This document shows, in pieces, positions 61,408-64,000 of a stretch of DNA of 64,000 nucleotides. How positions within the stretch are numbered: the stretch's first letter is position 1; the number at the start of each line of letters is the position of its first letter. The stretch covers positions 1 through 64,000 of the forward strand of contig NZ_FOVZ01000002.1 in NCBI RefSeq assembly GCF_900115295.1. Reading direction: 5' to 3'. The notes under the pieces are model-generated. The model was not told the origin of the DNA. It saw only the letters and a list, made by a program, of their open reading frames with translations, and ran no database searches. The position numbers and the translations under genes are program-made. This stretch comes from Sphingomonas sp. OK281. Lineage in GTDB: Bacteria; Pseudomonadota; Alphaproteobacteria; Sphingomonadales; Sphingomonadaceae.

Positions 61408-62664
61408 ATGCATCTCAAAGACCTGAAGAAAAAGAAACCCGCCGAGCTGGTCCAGCTGGCCGAGGAACTGGGGGTCGAGAGCGCCTCGACGCTGCGCAAG
61501 CAGGACCTGCTGTTCGCGATCCTGAAGGTGCAGGCGGACAATGGCGACCAGATCATGGGGCTCGGCACGATCGAAGTGCTGCCCGATGGCTTTGGCTTCC
61601 TGCGTTCGCCTGAATCGAACTATCTCGCCGGTCCGGACGACATCTACATCTCGCCGAACCAGGTTCGGAAGTTCGGTTTGCGCACCGGTGACACGGTCGA
61701 GGGCGAGATCCGCGGGCCGAAGGATGGCGAGCGCTATTTCTCGCTGGTGAAGCTGACCGCGGTCAATTTCGACGATCCCGACGTCGTCCGCCACCGCGTC
61801 AATTTCGACAACCTCACGCCGCTCTACCCCGAGAGCAAGCTGACGCTCGATCCTGCCGACCCGACCGTCAAGGACAAGTCGGCACGCGTGATCGACATCG
61901 TCTCGCCGCAGGGCAAGGGCCAGCGCACGCTGATCGTCGCGCCGCCGCGCGTCGGCAAGACCGTCATGTTGCAGAACATGGCCAAGGCGATCACCGACAA
62001 CCACCCCGAGGTGTTCCTGATCGTCCTGCTGATCGACGAGCGCCCCGAGGAAGTCACCGACATGCAGCGCAGCGTGAAGGGCGAGGTGGTCAGCTCGACC
62101 TTCGACGAACCCGCGCAGCGCCACGTGCAAGTCGCTGAAATGGTGATCGAAAAGGCGAAGCGCCTGGTCGAGCACAAGAAGGACGTCGTGATCCTGCTCG
62201 ACTCGATCACGCGTCTGGGTCGTGCCTACAACACCGTCGTGCCGTCGTCGGGCAAGGTCCTGACCGGCGGTGTCGATGCGAACGCGCTGCAGCGTCCGAA
62301 GCGCTTCTTCGGTGCCGCACGCAACATCGAGGAGGGCGGTTCGCTCTCGATCATCGCGACCGCACTGATCGATACGGGCAGCCGGATGGACGAGGTGATC
62401 TTTGAGGAGTTCAAGGGCACCGGCAACTCGGAAATCGTGCTCGATCGCAAGGTCGCGGACAAGCGCATCTTCCCGGCGCTCGACGTCGGCAAGTCGGGCA
62501 CGCGCAAGGAAGAGCTGCTGGTCGACAAGGCCAAGCTCAGCAAGATGTGGGTCCTGCGCCGCATCCTGATGCAGATGGGCACGATCGACGCGATGGAGTT
62601 CCTGCTCGACAAGATGAAGGATTCGAAGACCAACGAGAATTTCTTCGATAGTATGAACCAATAA
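61408..62664 (+). CDS. rho: Transcription termination factor Rho
   Basis: A 418-residue hexameric RNA helicase. [40 protein letters not shown] is the N-terminal helix bundle, [43 protein letters not shown] the RNA-binding cold-shock-like fold, [14 protein letters not shown] the Walker [18 protein letters not shown] the Walker B region, and [27 protein letters not shown] the Rho signature. ATG 61408 is the family start; the in-frame extension from 61252 is not. A 19-bp perfect hairpin begins right after its stop. Confidence 0.98.
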   Translation: MHLKDLKKKKPAELVQLAEELGVESASTLRKQDLLFAILKVQADNGDQIMGLGTIEVLPDGFGFLRSPESNYLAGPDDIYISPNQVRKFGLRTGDTVEGEIRGPKDGERYFSLVKLTAVNFDDPDVVRHRVNFDNLTPLYPESKLTLDPADPTVKDKSARVIDIVSPQGKGQRTLIVAPPRVGKTVMLQNMAKAITDNHPEVFLIVLLIDERPEEVTDMQRSVKGEVVSSTFDEPAQRHVQVAEMVIEKAKRLVEHKKDVVILLDSITRLGRAYNTVVPSSGKVLTGGVDANALQRPKRFFGAARNIEEGGSLSIIATALIDTGSRMDEVIFEEFKGTGNSEIVLDRKVADKRIFPALDVGKSGTRKEELLVDKAKLSKMWVLRRILMQMGTIDAMEFLLDKMKDSKTNENFFDSMNQ

Positions 62665-62705
62665 CCGAGTGCGGCCTGCTGCAAGCTGCAGCAGGCCGCA
62701 CTCGG
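62665..62705 (+). terminator. Long perfect hairpin after rho
   Basis: A perfect 19-bp stem (62665-62683 with 62687-62705), starting CCGAGTGCGG, loop AGC. It begins directly after the TAA. No T-run follows, so it may rather be a 3' stabiliser or Rho-independent block. Confidence 0.75.
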
Positions 62706-62707
62706 TT

Positions 62708-62762
62708 CGGCCGGCGGGGCGTAAGCTCCGACCGACGACATGGGCTTTGCCCATGTCCGGCC
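62708..62762. repeat. Double-hairpin repeat, family C copy 3
   Basis: CGGCCGGCGGGGCGTAAGCTCCG, then ACCGACGACATGGGCTTTGCCCATGTCCGGCC. The second hairpin shares GACGACATGGGCTTTGCCC with the copy at 49512. The ends CGGCC/GGCCG are inverted, closing both hairpins into one larger fold. Confidence 0.75.
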
Positions 62763-62771
62763 AAGCAGACC

Positions 62772-62811
62772 AAAGCGGCACGCGAGAGCAATGGCTTTCG
62801 CGTGCCGCTTT
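62772..62811 (+). other. Hairpin upstream of terC
   Basis: AAAGCGGCACGCGA (62772-62785) and TCGCGTGCCGCTTT (62798-62811) are a perfect 14-bp stem with a 12-nt loop, 67 bp before the terC start. It could end leftover rho transcription or attenuate terC. I see no manganese-riboswitch consensus around it. Confidence 0.6.
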
Positions 62812-62877
62812 GCTATTAATGAATATGAAAACCGCCACTCCGCCCGCGGCGTGGCCACGTCACCGGGAGCTGACATC

Positions 62878-63609
62878 TTGAGTATCATCGCCATGCTGGC
62901 CGCCGCATCGAGCACCGCGGGCCCCGGCTCGCCGCTGGAAATCTGGCAGCACATCGTCGCCGACTTCTCCAACTTGGGCGACCCCAAGGCGCTGGCCGCA
63001 TTTGGATCGGTCCTGATGATCGATCTCGTCCTCGCGGGCGACAACGCGATCGTCGTCGGCGCACTCGCCGCTGGCCTTCCCGCCGACCAGCGCAAGAAGG
63101 TCATCCTGATCGGCATCGGCGCGGCGCTCGTCCTGCGCATCTTCTTCGCGTTGATCGTCACGTGGCTGATGGGCATCGTCGGGCTGATCTTCGCAGGCGG
63201 GCTGTTGCTGCTCTGGGTGAGCTGGAAGTTCTGGCGCGAAATCCGCGAGGGCGCGGAGAACGCCGGTTCCGAGGAGATCGAGGGCGACGAGCGATCGGGT
63301 ATCCGCTCTTCGAAGGGCTTTGCGAGCGCCGCTTGGGCCGTTGCCGTCGCCGACGTCTCGATGAGCCTCGACAACGTCCTGGCGGTCGCCGGCGCGGCGC
63401 GCGAGCATCCCGGTATCCTGGTCATCGGCCTGCTGCTGTCGGTCGCGATGATGGGTCTTGCCGCGAACTACATCGCGCGTGTGATCAACAAGTATCGCTG
63501 GATAGCGTATATCGGCCTTGCGGTGATCCTCGTGGTTGCGGTGAAGATGATCTACGAAGGCTGGGTTGGCACTGGCGACACGCTGGGGATCATCACGCTG
63601 CTGCGTTGA
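62878..63609 (+). CDS. TerC-family membrane protein
   Basis: A 243-residue integral membrane protein with about seven helices. LMIDLVLAGDNAIVVGALAAGLP and VADVSMSLDNVLAVAGAA are the two acidic D-N/D-N helices that define the TerC/YkoY fold, now linked to manganese or other metal efflux at the time of metalloprotein export; older names tie it to tellurium resistance. The start TTG 62878 has GGGAG 8 bp before it; ATG 62893 is an alternative. A terminator follows. Confidence 0.88.
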   Translation: MSIIAMLAAASSTAGPGSPLEIWQHIVADFSNLGDPKALAAFGSVLMIDLVLAGDNAIVVGALAAGLPADQRKKVILIGIGAALVLRIFFALIVTWLMGIVGLIFAGGLLLLWVSWKFWREIREGAENAGSEEIEGDERSGIRSSKGFASAAWAVAVADVSMSLDNVLAVAGAAREHPGILVIGLLLSVAMMGLAANYIARVINKYRWIAYIGLAVILVVAVKMIYEGWVGTGDTLGIITLLR

Positions 63610-63631
63610 TCGCGCTGCGGTTGGGATAAGA

Positions 63632-63667
63632 AAAAGGCCTCGCCGGTATCATCCGGCGAGGCCTTTT
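63632..63667 (+). terminator. Bidirectional intrinsic terminator after terC
   Basis: AAAAGGCCTCGCCGG (63632-63646) and CCGGCGAGGCCTTTT (63653-63667) form a 15-bp stem over TATCAT, with an A-run on one side and T-run on the other. It serves terC and the convergent hydrolase gene. Confidence 0.93.
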
Positions 63668-63684
63668 CATGTCTGTCGTCAGCG

Positions 63685-63785
63685 CCCCGTCATGCCGGAC
63701 TCGTTCCGCCATCCGCCGTTCCGCACGCTTGAGAGTCGTGAGTTCGCGGGACCGTGAACCCCGGAACAAGTCCGAAGTGACGGGG
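63685..63785. repeat. Inverted repeat, family D
   Basis: CCCCGTCATGCCGGACTCG (from 63685) and the complement of CAAGTCCGAAGTGACGGGG (to 63785) match in most positions around a 55-bp centre. It resembles widespread intergenic palindromes of proteobacteria that read GTCATCCCGGACTTG. Confidence 0.7.
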
Positions 63786-63791
63786 GGATGA

Positions 63792-64000
63792 TCAGCCCAG
63801 ATTCTCCGCGAAGAACTTCGCCGTACGCTCGTCCGCCAGCTTGGCCGACGCATCCGACCGCCGCTCGCCGAACTCGGTCGCGAAGCCGTGGTCCTCGCCC
63901 GCGTAATCGTAGATCGTCACCTTGGGGTGATCGTCGAGCCCGGCGTGCATCGCCGCCTGCGCAGCCTTGTCGACGAAGTGATCCTCCTCCGGCACGTGCA
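63792..64000 (-). CDS. Dienelactone hydrolase-family protein, 3' part only
   Basis: The last 69 or so residues of a gene that runs off the right end. HVPEEDHFVDKAAQAAMHAGLDDHPKVTIYDYAGEDHGFATEFGERRSDASAKLADERTAKFFAENLG contains the catalytic His in GEDHGF, as in the C-terminal part of dienelactone hydrolases (alpha/beta fold with Cys-Asp-His). The in-frame GTG at 63995 is not the start because coding continues past 64000. Substrate unknown. Confidence 0.75.
   Translation of the reverse strand, partial: HVPEEDHFVDKAAQAAMHAGLDDHPKVTIYDYAGEDHGFATEFGERRSDASAKLADERTAKFFAENLG

Noticed and set aside
62706..62877. A manganese riboswitch (yybP-ykoY type) before terC
   Set aside because: The conserved loop sequences of that riboswitch are not seen; only simple hairpins are present.

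Overview
The window looks like a chromosomal segment of a GC-rich alphaproteobacterium of the order Sphingomonadales, most likely Sphingomonas or a close relative. This is inferred from the protein families, the codon bias, the GAAC-N7-GAAC LexA boxes, the many TonB-dependent receptors and the hemE/maf arrangement around the origin. No database search was possible, so genus-level placement is an inference.

Layout. 1-5.6 kb: polysaccharide exporter, CBS-domain protein, tRNA-Gln(CTG), a ppx-rlmE pair and rpoZ. 5.7-16.7 kb: a phospholipase-D-type synthase, then an acetate/organic-acid block. That block has an MHS-type transporter with an unusual soluble insert, a DcaP-type porin, acetyl-CoA synthetase, a LuxR-type response regulator and a symporter-fused hybrid histidine kinase (a CrbS/CrbR-like pair next to acs). 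16.8-34.4 kb: a carbohydrate locus between two tRNA-Gly genes. It encodes GH35-, GH29-, GH42-, GH31-, SGNH- and GH29-type proteins plus a TonB receptor, with a second TonB receptor just past the second tRNA. The enzyme set matches the side-chain chemistry of fucosylated, acetylated xyloglucan. 34.8-40.5 kb: the SOS mutasome imuA-imuB-dnaE2 behind a LexA box; dnaE2 carries a 189-bp palindromic repeat in frame. 40.9-53.3 kb: housekeeping and repair genes (co-chaperedoxin, Lon-N protein, bluB, ubiH-like, ftsK, OprB porin, lolA, xthA, ribA, ydcF-like, mmcB with its own LexA box, sleB-like hydrolase). 53.5-63.6 kb: the probable replication origin at about 59.3-59.6 kb. Leftward genes are DUF1491, paaI-like, ptsN, hpf, dnaQ, coaE, aroE, maf and ppsR; rightward genes are hemE, hemJ, rho and terC. 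The far end holds a cut-off dienelactone-hydrolase-like gene.

The intergenic spaces are rich in palindromic repeats: at least four related families, one of which has a relative inside dnaE2. Several genes (crbS-like, hemE, ydcF-like) seem to lack an ATG/GTG/TTG where the conserved protein begins, and rare ATC or CTG starts are the simplest reading.

The most interesting items are the in-frame palindromic element in dnaE2, the DnaA-box and GANTC cluster at oriC, the compact xyloglucan-type locus between tRNA-Gly genes, and the acetate-sensing module with a domain-inserted transporter.
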